Positions 41,501-49,999 of a stretch of DNA of 64,000 nt are shown piece after piece. The position numbers and the translations under genes are program-made. The notes beneath the pieces were generated by a model that was not told where the DNA came from, searched no databases, and worked only from the letters and a program-made list of their open reading frames with translations. Each line of letters begins with the position of its first letter. The first letter of the stretch is position 1. This stretch comes from Kryptolebias marmoratus (taxonomy: Eukaryota; Chordata; Actinopteri; Cyprinodontiformes; Rivulidae), in assembly GCF_001649575.2 (NCBI RefSeq), contig NC_051441.1, positions 15,589,819-15,653,818 of the forward strand, read 5' to 3'.

Positions 41501-44500
41501 GTTGTCCTTCAAAAGATAGGCGCTATAGCTATAAGGAACCGAATCTTTTAAGTGAGACGACAATGGAAGGTAAAGTAAAGTTCACATAGACGGTTCCCTC
41601 TTATGTAACGTGTCAAACTTTGCGTTCAGTGAGGTAACTTTTACTTACGTGGCATGATTCCCAGACTGATCAGTTCTTCTCTGGTTCTTCTCTGCTGTAG
41701 CTTCAGCTGCAAAACTAAACAAAAAAGCAAAAAGGAAACGACTCAAAACTCTGTGGCTGCTTGATGAATGAAAAACCTCCCCGAAGCCGGCAGAGGATCA
41801 TCAGCTCTCAGCTGCACAAAAACACACAAGTACAGACGTTGCTATTATGTATCGAGCAATGTCTCCGCTTCTGTCTTCTTGTCCACGAAATGCAGATTTA
41901 AAACAAAACAAAAAACCCTTAAAGGCAGTAAATCTTACATGAGGGCTCTGTTGAGAGGTTTATCTCTACCCAGAGAGCTGCAGCTGAAACCTGTGGTTGT
42001 CTTTGGCTCAATGGTTGTGTCACACAAAACAAAGGGAAGTCTACAACACGCAGAATGAACACACATACGAGCAGTTTCCTGTTCCGAGTATTTAGTTGAA
42101 ACGGCAGTGCGAGGACAAACGGCTTCTGATTTTCACAAGGAAGTGAGAAAGAAATAGAAAACGTCACATCTCGGAGAAGCCACTGGTTAGAATCTGATCG
42201 GCAGTTGTTTGACGGGAAAACTGGACCGTCATGATGTGAAATTATAAGTGAGCAGAAGATGACTTTCTGCATGTGATCAGTTCTATTTGTGTGCTGAACG
42301 CAGCTTTGGGGTATAAATAAACGTGAATATTTTTACTGTTGAAGTTATTTTCACACAGCCTGAGGCCCTGTATTGGTTCCCATCTCTGATCGAGCAGATG
42401 CACAGTTCCTAGTTTTTCTTGACGTGCATTGTCACTTTACGTGTAATAACTTTTCTTTCTGTTGAAAAATACCCTAATAACTTTTCTTTCTGTTGAAAAA
42501 TACCCCCCCCCTCCAAAAAAAAAAAAAAAAAAAAACAAGGTTCTTATATGATCTGAAGGGACAAATCCATAATAAGAATTTACAGCTGTACCTGTTGAAG
42601 TCTATCGTTTCCTTTGACGTTCAAACACAGCTCGTCTTTCCTCAGCAGGCGTGATCAGCAGTGAAGTGCATATAAAAAAAGAGGAATGTATTTATCGCCC
42701 AATCTGTACAGTAACTGCACCCTATAGGAGGATCATGAAGTCGTAAAGGAAGTGTGGGGATGATGTAAAGAATGAATTAGTCTGAATCGAGTAGTTTGGT
42801 GATTTGTTTTGAAAGAAAAACATCTGACTGAAGAGCCAAAAGCTTATCTTTTACGATTTTACACCTAAAATCTCACCCAGATAGCAACAGGAAGAGTATC
42901 TACATCTTCCTTTTTTTTTTTTCCTTTTCATGCGTATCATTTCTCGTTACAGTAGCAGAAATGTGTATACTCCAACGTGTTGAAAAAAATACCCCTTTCT
43001 CTGTCCCCAGAATCTGTGTTTAGTCCCTTTGCGTGTCCCACGGCACATCTGAGATTCAAAGCAAACTCAAAGCTGACGCTTTTGATTTCTGTGGAGGCCG
43101 ATGCGTCGCCTCCCGTGGCAGCGAGGGGAGATTTAACAGTCTCCTGCAGGCAAACACGAGCAGACTAACAAAACAAACACGGTCCCGTCCGCTCATTTCA
43201 AACACGCCAAATCTACTATTTGCAGTCACACTGAAAACAGCCACAGCACTGTGCATTACAGAATACACACTTTAATGCCTGAGCAGCACAGAGGGAACGT
43301 TTACACACAGACTGGCACAAAACACCGGGGTTTTGGGACAAATGATTTGCACCCGGAGACGACAAGAAAGTGATGCTACTACAGAATCTGTCCTGGGAGG
43401 GTGTGCTCACCAAATGTAGATTCGTCAATGAAATGAAATGAAATCGTCAATTAGGCAAACATGCTTTCATATTTGCATTTTGGGAGGGAACTGTGAAAAC
43501 TAAATTCACTCAGGCTCAAGGAAACACGTAAACTTCTGCGCACAATCTTTCAGTGAGCTTGAACGTGTTGAGATTAAATGCAGCTTAGAGCAATACTCTT
43601 TATGGTAAGAAGTTCCATTTCTCTACAGAGCAAAAATGTAAGAAGTGGCTAAAATAGCGTTTCAGCATCCATTGTTATTGCCATGCCACAGAAAGGCAAA
43701 GGTGAATGATAACATGCGTCTGTTAGCAAAATATCTCATGAACCACTGGAGATATTTTAATAAAACTATCGTAAAGTCATCACTAAATGTAGAGCTGCAG
43801 CTGATTACCTTTGGGAGTCAACCTGATTCAAAATGGCTGCCTCAGCTAACTAACCTTTAAAAACCCAAACATGGTTATAACTCAGATATTTGTACAGATA
43901 TTGACCTGAGGTTTGGTGTGGCAGTCGTTCGAACGAATCCCCAACATATATTTAGAGCACCAACAGATTGTGCAAGAGCTTTGTTAAAAAAATTACTATT
44001 GACTATTTGGAGTGAACTCTGTCTGTTTGTCAGTAAAATATCTCTGCTGGACAGATTTCAATAAAACTTTGGGGAAATAAACATTGGATGTGCTTCTACA
44101 ACTGATTGACTTTTGAAGCCAACCCATTATAAAATAGTTGCCATTGCCAACTGAATTTACAAACACATAAATGACGAGGACTCACTCAGTTTTACAGACA
44201 TGGAGCTAAAACCTGATGTCATTCACAACACATACTGTGAGTGCTGACAATATCACAGGACGTTGCATTTATTATTATTGTTTGAAAACATAAATAACTC
44301 CATAATTTCTTAACATGAGATGATCTTAGCGCAAAACTGTGGCATGAAAGATGGCGGGTGGTAAAGCCCTTTAATTATAGTAAGAATTTCCTTTTTTCTA
44401 TTAGATGCAGTTTGAGTTTTAGCATCCATATTTTTAAAGGTCTTCAGACATTTCAGGAAGTATGTCTGCTTTTGCACTTGTTCTAACACTTAAATATTCT

Positions 44501-46344
44501 GAGGTTTATCAGAAAAACGAGCAGGGGAAGTCTTGAGCACTTATATCCTGTTCATTTAAAAATTGACACATTTCTGTGAGTTCTGTAGCTGTGTAATTCT
44601 ACTACAATGCTGTGTTTTTACACAAGTATCTTTATATTCAAAAATTTGTCATAGCATTCATGTATTCGATAGAGAGATAAAAAAAAAACAGCCTTCATCA
44701 ATCACAGCATATTTTTTAAAGTCTTTTAAAGGACTAATGTGCTTTACACAAAATGTCTCACTTTCAGATTAAAATAGATTTTCCCGAACACGTTCCTGTT
44801 AAGAGATTTATTTAAATGTCCTCAGACTTTGAAACATTTTTATTTTTCTGTCAATGTGCTGTTTGACATCATTTTTAAAAAAACACAAGACAAACTCCTG
44901 TTCCGTGGATTTTGTCAGCCTCATCTGTTTTCGAACCGTAGAGCCGTGAGCTGTTTCTGTCCTGCTCCTCTTTCCTCCCTGCTCAGTTTTCTGTTTGTGC
45001 TCGTCCTGTAACTTCTCAGAACTCAGGCCTCTCTGGACGGCCTGATGAAATGTAAGGAACATTGCTGTGAACTGCCCGCACGTGCGCACGCAGACATACT
45101 GAAAAAGTGTACTCTGTCAAATGATCAGGCAAAATGAAGTAAATGCATGAATGGACAATCACTGTACTGAATCAATGTTCCTTAGAACAAGCGTTTAGGC
45201 CTTCATGTTTACTATGAACTGTTAAAATCTCTTATTAAAAAAAGGCTCTTTTAAATTAGATTCTTAGTGGATGTTCAGTCCAAGCTCATTCGACCTCAAT
45301 GGAAGTATTTTGAAGTTTGTGCTTTCTCATATTGGTCAGAAGTATCCCGTCCCCAAGGTTCAAGGCCTTTACAGTTGCCCCACAAGTTGCTGGGTTCATG
45401 GAGTCCAGCTGAAGTCAGTGCAACTCCAGCTGAAGCCCAGCCACATGTAAAAAAACATCTCAACGCCTCGGAACAGAAAATAAACTTGAACCTGGTCAGT
45501 GCAGGTGGTCATATTAATACAAAGGGTTTGTTTCTGGCAAACTGCGGCCCATTTGGTCTAAAAGACTACACTCATCTCAACGCAAGTGCCAAAACAAAAG
45601 GAGTTCCTTGAAGGAATGCTTATTGCCCGCCAACGTTTTACGCCAGAGTTTTAGATTAAGATCATTTTACGATGAGTTGGAGTCGTTTTGGTCAAATCTT
45701 TACATGAGCAATCCTGCAATATTGCAGGATCTCATGAGATCTGTTAGTGCTTGGAGTATCCGTTGGGGATGACTCTCAGCTACTTCCAGACCAAATTTTA
45801 GCTCATATAACCATTAAAGTTGCTTAAATAGCTGTGGCAGCCATCTTCACTCCAATAGTTAATGCGAAGGTTTAGGCAAAGATTAGTTAGCTCGCTGAGT
45901 AAAGGTTGAGAATGACTCTCAGCTACTACCACAACAAACTTTAGCTGTAAAGTCGACTGAGTTATAGCCAGTTTTGGATTTATTAAAGTTGCTTAGCCGT
46001 GGCAGCCATCTTGAACAGCGCTAACTCTAAAAGTTAATCAGTTTTAGAGGTACATTCAATGGTTATTTTCTGAAAGGTTAATTAGTCTCTCAAGTGGTTC
46101 ATGAGATATTTTGCTAACACAACACAACACACACATCACTCGTTCAGCAGCAGGCGATATTGAATCTTGTGCTGTGAGTGAAGTTTGAGGAACGGCACAC
46201 GTCAGACATCCCACCTTTCCTGAGACTCTGACAGGCCCGGCGCTCCAGCTCGAATCCTGCTGCTCTCCCATCCACGTTTCCTCTGATTGGCTGAGGCCTG
46301 AAGGGGGCGGGGTTGATGCAGATGGGCTGCAGGTGCTCCGGCAT
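23014..46344 (-). CDS. mrtfa-like: Myocardin-related transcription factor, MRTF-A-like (16 coding exons)
   Basis: SRF transcriptional coactivator that normally shuttles with G-actin between cytoplasm and nucleus. Minus-strand exons, 5' to 3': 46344-46215, 41714-41649, 34977-34922, 34135-34060, 33953-33825, 31305-31139, 30951-30856, 30247-30185, 30105-29927, 29760-29601, 28594-28342, 28085-27946, 27301-26435, 24291-24163, 23785-23737, 23549-23014. Every junction has GT-AG ends and the phases add up to an unbroken 1031-aa frame. Domain order: RPEL1 (about 46-67), RPEL2 (85-109), RPEL3 (122-150), basic box (250-275), Q-box (286-308), SAP (375-409), leucine zipper (559-594), a Gln-rich stretch (705-794) and an acidic C-terminal activation region. 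The C-terminus FSADFLDSSDLHTHWDSSL resembles MRTF-A more than MRTF-B or myocardin. An in-frame TGA 27 nt upstream of the chosen ATG supports the start. RPEL2 and RPEL3 are degenerate. The family is certain; the exact paralogue is not. Confidence 0.93.
23737..24291 (-). CDS. mrtfa-like: MRTF exons 14-15: pre-activation segment
   Basis: Exon 24291-24163 (43 codons, AQNGAHQVTVERLQ) and exon 23785-23737 (ERVNEEDFITIILQTG). The second matches the conserved MRTF motif usually read as QQMDDLFDVLIQSGE near the activation domain, here diverged to NEEDFITIILQTGE across the junction. Splice sites GTAAGC and GTACGG keep phase. The acceptor of exon 14 could also lie 6 nt further in without changing the frame. 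Confidence 0.85.
24360..24880. mobile_element. Family B foldback element in an MRTF intron
   Basis: The arm at 24,374-24,450 (gctgcagataggtctttgag ... gattaaatctgaccagattg) is repeated inverted at 24,790-24,845 (agttagaattaaactttatt ... acaaactgaagttgttcaga). It is non-coding and lies between MRTF exons 13 and 14. Confidence 0.6.
25050..25345 (+). repeat. Family A unit (sense)
   Basis: Carries ttcaagatggcttccaca, gctaaagtttgacgtgg and gtagtagctgagagtca, then the terminal palindromic segment near 25,320 ending in aaggaatgctag. Lies in an MRTF intron. Confidence 0.75.
25576..25788. mobile_element. hAT-like MITE, 213 bp, 8-bp target duplication
   Basis: Termini caaggatggccaatcgtgg and the inverse of agtattggccaccctg form terminal inverted repeats. 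Perfect 8-bp duplications atctaaag lie at 25568-25575 and 25789-25796. Interior arms (cacacctgatttgaatca and gaatcaggtgtgttgg) are also inverted. It has no coding capacity, so it depends on a transposase elsewhere. The hAT assignment rests on the 8-bp duplication and the CAGGG-type ends. Confidence 0.9.
26435..27301 (-). CDS. mrtfa-like: MRTF exon 13: leucine zipper and Gln-rich extension
   Basis: An 867-nt exon (289 codons). It holds a leucine zipper (LTRMLRQKQRLVEELKMLL), which mediates MRTF homo- and heterodimerisation. Three psi-K-x-E sites are visible (NIKEEP, RVKEEP, TIKQEA), candidate SUMO sites by family analogy. The last 89 codons contain 35 Gln mixed with Lys and Arg. The open frame runs on to a stop at 26399, but a CAACAG/GTACTA donor at 26434 fits the next exon in phase, so I end the exon there. 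Confidence 0.9.
27590..27810 (+). repeat. Family A unit (sense, partial)
   Basis: Opens gtttgttagcaaaatatctc, then attcaaaaggactgccacag and tagattgcacaagatcctga. Located in the MRTF intron between exons 12 and 13. Confidence 0.7.
27946..28085 (-). CDS. mrtfa-like: MRTF exon 12: linker between SAP and leucine zipper
   Basis: A 140-nt exon read in the phase left by the SAP exon. It encodes a Ser-rich linker containing LQRFLRHGGDTKLHIPQ and ending SSPFGEQ. There is no recognised domain. Acceptor is GATGCAG and donor is GTCAGA. Confidence 0.78.
28342..28594 (-). CDS. mrtfa-like: MRTF exon 11: SAP domain
   Basis: Opens VAQLKSELKLRGLPVSGTRK and continues DLIKRLRTHQ, a clear SAP (SAF-A/B, Acinus, PIAS) helix-turn-helix-like DNA/chromatin-associating domain as in all MRTFs. 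It is followed by a Ser/Thr/Gly-rich tail and a GTACAT donor. Confidence 0.93.
29130..29490 (-). repeat. Family A unit (antisense)
   Basis: Reads ggaatgcacatcgcccac, agagttttaaactgttttgg and ctcagctactaccacatc on the plus strand. Sits in the MRTF intron between exons 10 and 11. Confidence 0.75.
29601..29760 (-). CDS. mrtfa-like: MRTF exon 10: Ser/Thr/Pro-rich spacer before SAP
   Basis: Encodes a low-complexity Ser/Thr/Pro stretch ending PSQPNLDGMK, the residues that lead into the SAP domain (NLDDMK in relatives). Acceptor CAACAG and donor GTTAAA; the phase matches both neighbours. Confidence 0.85.
29927..30247 (-). CDS. mrtfa-like: MRTF exons 8-9: basic box and Q-box (SRF-binding region)
   Basis: Exon 30247-30185 ends KKAKDTKPK and exon 30105-29927 opens LKKLKYHQYIPPNQK. 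Together they form the basic box, the main SRF-contact and nuclear-import element, almost unchanged from mammals. The second exon continues with SYSKILQQQLFLQLQIL and SQQQQ, the glutamine-rich Q-box that strengthens SRF binding. SRF interaction therefore looks preserved despite the altered actin-binding motifs. Confidence 0.93.
30856..30951 (-). CDS. mrtfa-like: MRTF exon 7: Ser/Pro-rich linker
   Basis: A 96-nt exon encoding 32 residues, starting VPPSALPFQSVSS and ending SPISHIK. It lies between the acidic segment and the basic box. Frame and phase fit (phase 0 at both ends), with acceptor GAATCAG and donor GTAACT. The sequence is poorly conserved, so the call rests on position and splicing. 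Confidence 0.78.
31139..31305 (-). CDS. mrtfa-like: MRTF exon 6: post-RPEL acidic Ser segment
   Basis: Encodes YDEDSNDSLSPGQPVSQ, equivalent to the FDEDSSDALSPEQPAS segment that follows RPEL3 in vertebrate MRTFs. The S-P sites here are candidate phosphorylation sites by analogy only. The exon runs on to IPSPSQ and ends at a GTAGAA donor. Confidence 0.88.
31919..32185 (+). mobile_element. LTR-like fragment
   Basis: Starts tgtcaggatctggggttttt, closely matching the start of the solo LTR at 49,040, and shares its C/T-rich interior (cccagtcagttgtcctc, cttttaaacccag). The 3' boundary is not clear and no duplication was found. Confidence 0.5.
33825..33953 (-). CDS. mrtfa-like: MRTF exon 5: basic linker and degenerate RPEL3
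   Basis: Encodes EEPLLQTKQLQLKKALFDDL followed by NNKIAHWPGPMELIHKKI. The canonical RPEL3 core is IAQRPGPMEL; here the Arg is Trp. The upstream basic element, usually KLKRAR in MRTFs and part of the bipartite nuclear import signal, is weakened to QLKKAL. Acceptor is TTGTAG and donor is GTAAGT. Confidence 0.92.
34060..34135 (-). CDS. mrtfa-like: MRTF exon 4: degenerate RPEL2
   Basis: Encodes TEDDLKRKIRSEPEKSKLMK and then MHISD. The family motif at this place is IRSRPERSEL; here it reads IRSEPEKSKL. The signature Arg is Glu and the Glu of the terminal EL is Lys, while the flanking LKRKIRS and the MHI that follows are conserved. The frame and splice sites are intact, so this looks like substitution rather than decay. 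Confidence 0.92.
34250..34570 (+). repeat. Family A unit (sense)
   Basis: Contains aactatctcatgaacccc, actcaagatggcggtcaca and acacatactctgagcac, in the MRTF intron next to exon 4. Confidence 0.75.
34922..34977 (-). CDS. mrtfa-like: MRTF exon 3: RPEL1-RPEL2 linker
   Basis: A 56-nt exon encoding PLKSTAAFHKQRRSLEQAR, matching the conserved MRTF linker between RPEL1 and RPEL2. It is too short for ORF calling and was recognised by similarity plus a CAG acceptor and a GTAAGT donor. The frame is consistent on both sides. Confidence 0.9.
35972..36184. mobile_element. Family B MITE, 213 bp with about 40-bp terminal inverted repeats
   Basis: The left end gggagttctgtggaaagatt, continuing to ttaatatctt, is matched by the right end read in reverse, gggggttatgtggaaaaata, continuing to ttaatattctt. 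Flanks are tttgaaa and tttaaaa, possibly a diverged target duplication. This is the cleanest family B copy and defines the element. Confidence 0.75.
36240..36600. repeat. Family C repeat (shared with 46,960-47,400)
   Basis: Shares ttttagac/gcc, cataytttrtgctatttta and gtgctgtgacttttsr with the block at 46,970. It is a third dispersed family, here without the tagctagc-rich tail. The 114-codon open frame across it has no coding look. Confidence 0.5.
37490..37825 (+). repeat. Family A unit (sense)
   Basis: Contains ttcaagatggctgccacag, gatactgagctaaaattt and aagacgatcttagtctaaaa, and ends in the palindromic gatatgcatttcttcaggag. Confidence 0.75.
38610..39110 (+). repeat. Interspersed retroelement 3' fragment
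   Basis: Phrases cctatagttagggttggt, ctgctgctataggcttagac and ttccttcccactgtcacc are typical of an abundant teleost retroelement tail. A second tail-like piece at 39,045-39,110 (tgtagcacttttcagcaaca) directly follows it. Confidence 0.6.
40375..41155 (+). repeat. Family A tandem pair (sense), interrupted by a hAT MITE
   Basis: The first unit is 40,375-40,540. The second starts at about 40,555 (gttagcaaaatatctcatga), is split by the MITE at 40,798-40,990, and ends in gcattccttcaagggatgct at about 41,130. It defines the palindromic 3' end of the family. Confidence 0.8.
40798..40990. mobile_element. hAT-like MITE, 193 bp, nested in family A
   Basis: Ends cagtggtgtccaatactggt and the inverse of aggattggacacccctg form terminal inverted repeats. 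Perfect 8-bp duplications ctttaggt lie at 40790-40797 and 40991-40998. The interior arms aaacatgcaggacagcg and catgttttagatgtttccc are also inverted. It is the same type as the element at 25,576. Confidence 0.92.
41649..41714 (-). CDS. mrtfa-like: MRTF exon 2: RPEL1 actin-binding motif
   Basis: Encodes LQLKLQQRRTREELISLG followed by IMP, nearly identical to RPEL1 of vertebrate MRTFs. This is the only one of the three actin-binding motifs that looks intact in this gene. Acceptor TTTAG and donor GTAAGT are both strong. Confidence 0.92.
42444..42530. repeat. 31-bp tandem duplication followed by C and A homopolymers
   Basis: The unit starting taataacttttctttctg occurs twice perfectly (42444-42474 and 42475-42505) and runs directly into a C run and then an A run of more than 20. 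Confidence 0.9.
43715..44375 (+). repeat. Family A tandem pair (sense)
   Basis: Two head-to-tail units: 43,718 (gttagcaaaatatctcatga) and 44,030 (gtcagtaaaatatctctgct). The second ends with cataagaatgatct-type sequence at about 44,310-44,350. It lies in MRTF intron 1. Confidence 0.8.
45600..46120 (-). repeat. Family A tandem pair (antisense)
   Basis: Opens ccttgaaggaatgcttattg, contains gactctcagctacttccag and later gactctcagctactaccac, and closes with gttcatgagatattttgct about 95 bp before MRTF exon 1. Confidence 0.8.
46215..46344 (-). CDS. mrtfa-like: MRTF exon 1 (start codon exon)
   Basis: Encodes the first 43 residues, starting MPEHLQPICINPAPF, and ends in a GTGGGA donor in phase 1. Joining its last G to the exon at 41714 gives RKVLQLKLQQRRT, the expected run into RPEL1, which validates the junction. 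The ATG has G at -3 and an in-frame TGA 27 nt upstream. The N-terminal peptide is not one I recognise from mammalian isoforms; MRTF genes often use alternative first exons, so others may exist outside the visible model. Confidence 0.75.
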
Positions 46345-46689
46345 GGCGACCGCAATCAAACTAATCACCAGTCAGCGCGTGTCGTCCACCGAGGAGGCAG
46401 CTTCAGGTTCGGGCGCGGCTTGATGCAGCAGCCAGACGTCTGTTCAGCCCTGAAATCCCAGCAACGCAGTCGTCTAACAAGGCTAAGTTGCTGGGTGAAG
46501 AAAAATAACCTCCTTTAAAGCGAAGAAAACATTTAGGAAGGAGGTCTTCGACAAAGTTTTAAATCCAAACTATCTGAAGTTCTGGGCAGCTTGAGTCTTG
46601 CGCTGCACACTGACTGAGCCTGTTGGTGTGTGTCAGATGTCACAGCTGTTGCTCCACTCAGTCACTCAGCTGCTGACAGACACAAGCAG

Positions 46690-46729
46690 GCACACACACA
46701 CACCTACACACACACACACACACACACAC
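46690..46729. repeat. (CA)n microsatellite
   Basis: CA run with one interruption (cct), just upstream of the MRTF start exon. Confidence 0.95.
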
Positions 46730-46959
46730 GGTCCACAACACATTCCTTTCATTATAGCCCCTCTGATCTGAGCTCAGTGTGATTTGTCAGGGAGATTCAC
46801 GGGTGTGAGCGCCTCTCTGATGTCATTTCCTCAAGGCAATCATCGAGCACCTGCTGCCTGTCTGACTTTCTAATTCTATCTGCTGCGTGAACGCTGATTC
46901 AGCTTTAACACTATGGTTTTCCTGTTTTTAGTGGGGGTTTTTGTACAGTATTTGTGATC

Positions 46960-47400
46960 TAACTACTTCTGCATACTTTATGCTATTTTAGCCGTTTATA
47001 CATCAAAACATTCGGCTCATTCAGGAGATGGGTGCTGTGACTTTTGGTTTTTGTACCTTTAATACTTTTCACAAAAAAAAGACTATCTACAAATACATTT
47101 CCCATAAAAATACAAAAACATATTTTTCTTTAAAATCTGCTTCAGCGTACTTTTCAGTTTTTTTAAATCTTCTATATCTACTTTGAGTTTTTAACTAGCT
47201 GCTTTTAGCTCTAGACTATTTCTGCTTTTTTGCTACTTTTATTATTTAGCTAACTTTTTGCTGCTTTAAGCCTCTAGCTACCATTTTGCTACCTTTAGCT
47301 TGTAGCTAGACTTTTGCTTTATTTAGCTTTTAGCTAGCACTTTGTTTCTCTTAGCTAGTGTTCTGCTTCTTTTAGCTTTAAAAACTGTTTCAGCTTCTTT
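46960..47400. repeat. Family C repeat with degenerate TAGC-rich minisatellite
   Basis: The first part matches 36,250-36,420. From about 47,160 it becomes a degenerate tandem array around ttttgctacttttagct and tagctagc. Confidence 0.55.
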
Positions 47401-47589
47401 GGCAAAGCCATTCAGCTCTCATTGTTTTTGTTTTTGTTTTTTGTTTGCAGAAAATGCAATTTCTCTTTGTTGTTGTTGTTGTTGTTGTTTATTTGTCTAC
47501 CTGCTTACGTGTCTTTTTATCTTAACGACGTTCTTTCAGAGTTTGGGCAATGTTTGGAGAGGTTTCAGGTTGCAGGAACCAAAACATTT

Positions 47590-47740
47590 TGTTTAATTGG
47601 ATTTATTTTAAGTCGGGCAATGGTCACCACTATAAGTTTGTTGACGTCGATCAAAAGAGCTATCTACAACAGGTAAGATATTAGCTGTTCATGACCTTGC
47701 CACAGAACCCCACTTTCAAATACAGCACCTGAACTGTCTC
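47590..47740. mobile_element. Family B MITE fragment
   Basis: The reverse complement reads gggttctgtggcaaggtcat, then ttaatatcttacctg-like sequence, matching the left terminal repeat defined at 35,972. The partner arm is not clear. Confidence 0.5.
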
Positions 47741-48889
47741 TACCACATGACAGCACCTATCATCTTGACCAGCTGTTAAGCAATCTGTGCTGGTTTTTAA
47801 GGAGCACAAACTGAAGAAACTGCCAGAACGAGTTTAGTGTTGAAAGAAGATGAATGTTGTAACACCCCCCCCCAGTTGTCAAGCTCTGATATGTTTATTA
47901 GAACCTTTAAACAGTTTATTTTTAACATGGAAGTGATCTGCATCTGCATCTACGTCATGTTAAAGGCTTTAAATAACAGACAAAGTCCAGATTTAGCTGA
48001 CATTTAGTTGACAGTGAGCATGTGGGACGAATGTTAGTTTTTGCAGCTATTTGTGCAATGAGGACATGGAAGTGACAACAGGATACAGTTTGAACCATTG
48101 GTCAAGTGTAGTTTAGCAAACAAACCAAAGAACACAGGTGAGGACACCATAGTAAGATACCGCAAACATGCTTGAATTTAATTTAATCTGTGACAGGAGG
48201 GAATAATAACCACTGCAATTACAATTTTAGAAAATCACATACATTTTTTTTAATACTTCTTCAGTACTGAAACCTACAAAAAAGGTCAAAGTAAAGACCT
48301 GGCATTAATTCAAGGAACACGTACCGCTTGCTTGCAGGGTCACAGAGAAGCCGGTGCCAATTACAGCCGTCAAAAAAAAAAGAGGGTACAATCTGGACAA
48401 GACGTCACAGGGAAACAGACAGAAGATTAAAAGTTTTCTCAAGTCTTTCAGCAAATTGTGAGGTTTTAATGAGCTGCTTTAAATGTGTTTATAATACTCA
48501 ATTCTTAGCGCGTTAAACCCGCCTGTCTGTTTTTTTTCCCTGCGCCCTGCCTGTCTCCACCTCTTCACGTTTGTCAGTTTAAAGCGCCTGCTGACTCGTG
48601 CTGACAGTTTGGTTCATCTCTATTATTAAGGCTCAGCCCCAGGTGACATCACCTAACGTGACGTGGCATTAAAAGGTGACACAAGGTTCTTTCAAGGTAA
48701 TAACCTAAGTACTCTCCTCACATCTGTCAGTTAGCCTTAGAAGAAGTCGGCGGTTCTTGTTGCGTTCAGGTTAGACTGATGAATTAAAGGCCTAGCCTTG
48801 CATAGGGGAATGCATACGGCTTGTCGTCTTTCATGACAACGTTTTAAACTCAGATCATCCCATGCTGACAAATGACCGATCGAACCTTG

Positions 48890-49890
48890 AAGAAAACCTC
48901 GACACATTAAGCTTTTAAATGTCACACTCAGAGTATGTGTTGTGAACAACTCCCAACTACTATCGCATCAAACTTTACCTCAATATCTGTCCAAATGACT
49001 GACTCTTAGCCATCTCTGTGTTTGCTAAAGCCATTTAGCTGTCAGGATGTGGGGTTTTTTTGTGTTGAGTTAATTGTTTATTTAATTCTGTTATTTGGTT
49101 CCTGTGTTTTGCTTTGTCAGCTGGTTCTTCGCTCTCTGTGCTCTTGTCATACTCTCTTGTCCTAAGTCATTTGTTACCCTGCCACGCCCATCTACACCTG
49201 CCCTGAGTTTGTAATCACTCACCTGTGCCCGCTTCTCCTGATGTCCCGCAGCTTTTAAAACCTGCTCATTTCCCCTCGCTTGTTGCTGGTTCATTGTGTT
49301 TCTCTCCTGAGCTTCCTGGTTTCTCATTGTGTCTCATGGTTTTGGAATCTTGATTTGTTATTTAGTTTAGTTGCTGCCTCGTTAGCCCTTTGTTTTCCTT
49401 TTGTAGATAAATTTGTTTACTTTTGAGTTCCACCTTGTCTGTCTGCCTTTTGGGTCCGACCAGCTCGCCACGTATCATGACGTTAGCTGCGGCAGACATC
49501 TTGATTAGACTTGACGATTTTAAACGTACAACCAAGTTTCATTAAAATCAGCTCAGTCACTCGTTAGATATTTTGCAAACAAACAGGTTGACCCCCACCG
49601 TTAATGCTAAAATATTAAGCAAAGATTTTGTCCAACAAGTAGCCCTTGGAGTATGTGTTGTGAATGACTCTAAGCTACTACCACACCAAATTATAGCAGA
49701 ATATCTGTAAAACTGACTGAATTAATGACATTTTTGTGTTTTTAAGGTCAGTTGGCTGTAGCAACCAACTTGCCCTGTGAAAAGTTAATCAGTTATAGAT
49801 GCACATCTAGTGATGATGTCCTGAAAGTCTCATTAAAATCCATCCAGTAGTTCATGAGATATTTTGCTAACAGACAGACACACAGACATG
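48890..49890 (-). repeat. Family A tandem pair (antisense) split by a solo LTR
   Basis: The first unit runs from 48,890, is broken at 49,040-49,482 by the LTR, and resumes at ttagctgcggcagacatctt. The second unit covers about 49,590-49,880 (gctactaccacaccaaat, ttcatgagatattttgctaa). Confidence 0.8.
49040..49482 (+). mobile_element. Solo LTR-like element, 443 bp, 5-bp target duplication
   Basis: Terminal tgtcaggat and atcatgacg are inverted short repeats of TG...CR type. The 5-mer ttagc is duplicated on both sides (49035-49039 and 49483-49487), and family A sequence continues across the site. No coding interior, hence a solo LTR, probably Gypsy-like. Confidence 0.75.
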
Positions 49891-49929
49891 CACAAAAACA
49901 TTATTGTCCACTTTCACTTTATGGTTGCA

Positions 49930-49937
49930 TGTGTGTG

Positions 49938-49980
<43 letters not shown>
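49930..49980. repeat. (TG)n(GA)n microsatellite
   Basis: TG run with one C interruption passing into GA repeats. Confidence 0.96.
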
Positions 49981-49999
49981 CTGTCCCCTGGCAAAGAAA

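Noticed and set aside
45267..45611. 114-codon plus-strand open frame upstream of MRTF exon 1
   Set aside because: Its end overlaps the family A repeat and it has no motif.
40375..46120. Regularly spaced family A repeats as a CRISPR-like array
   Set aside because: Units are about 300 bp, diverged and in mixed orientation within a vertebrate genome; there are no short direct repeats with unique spacers.
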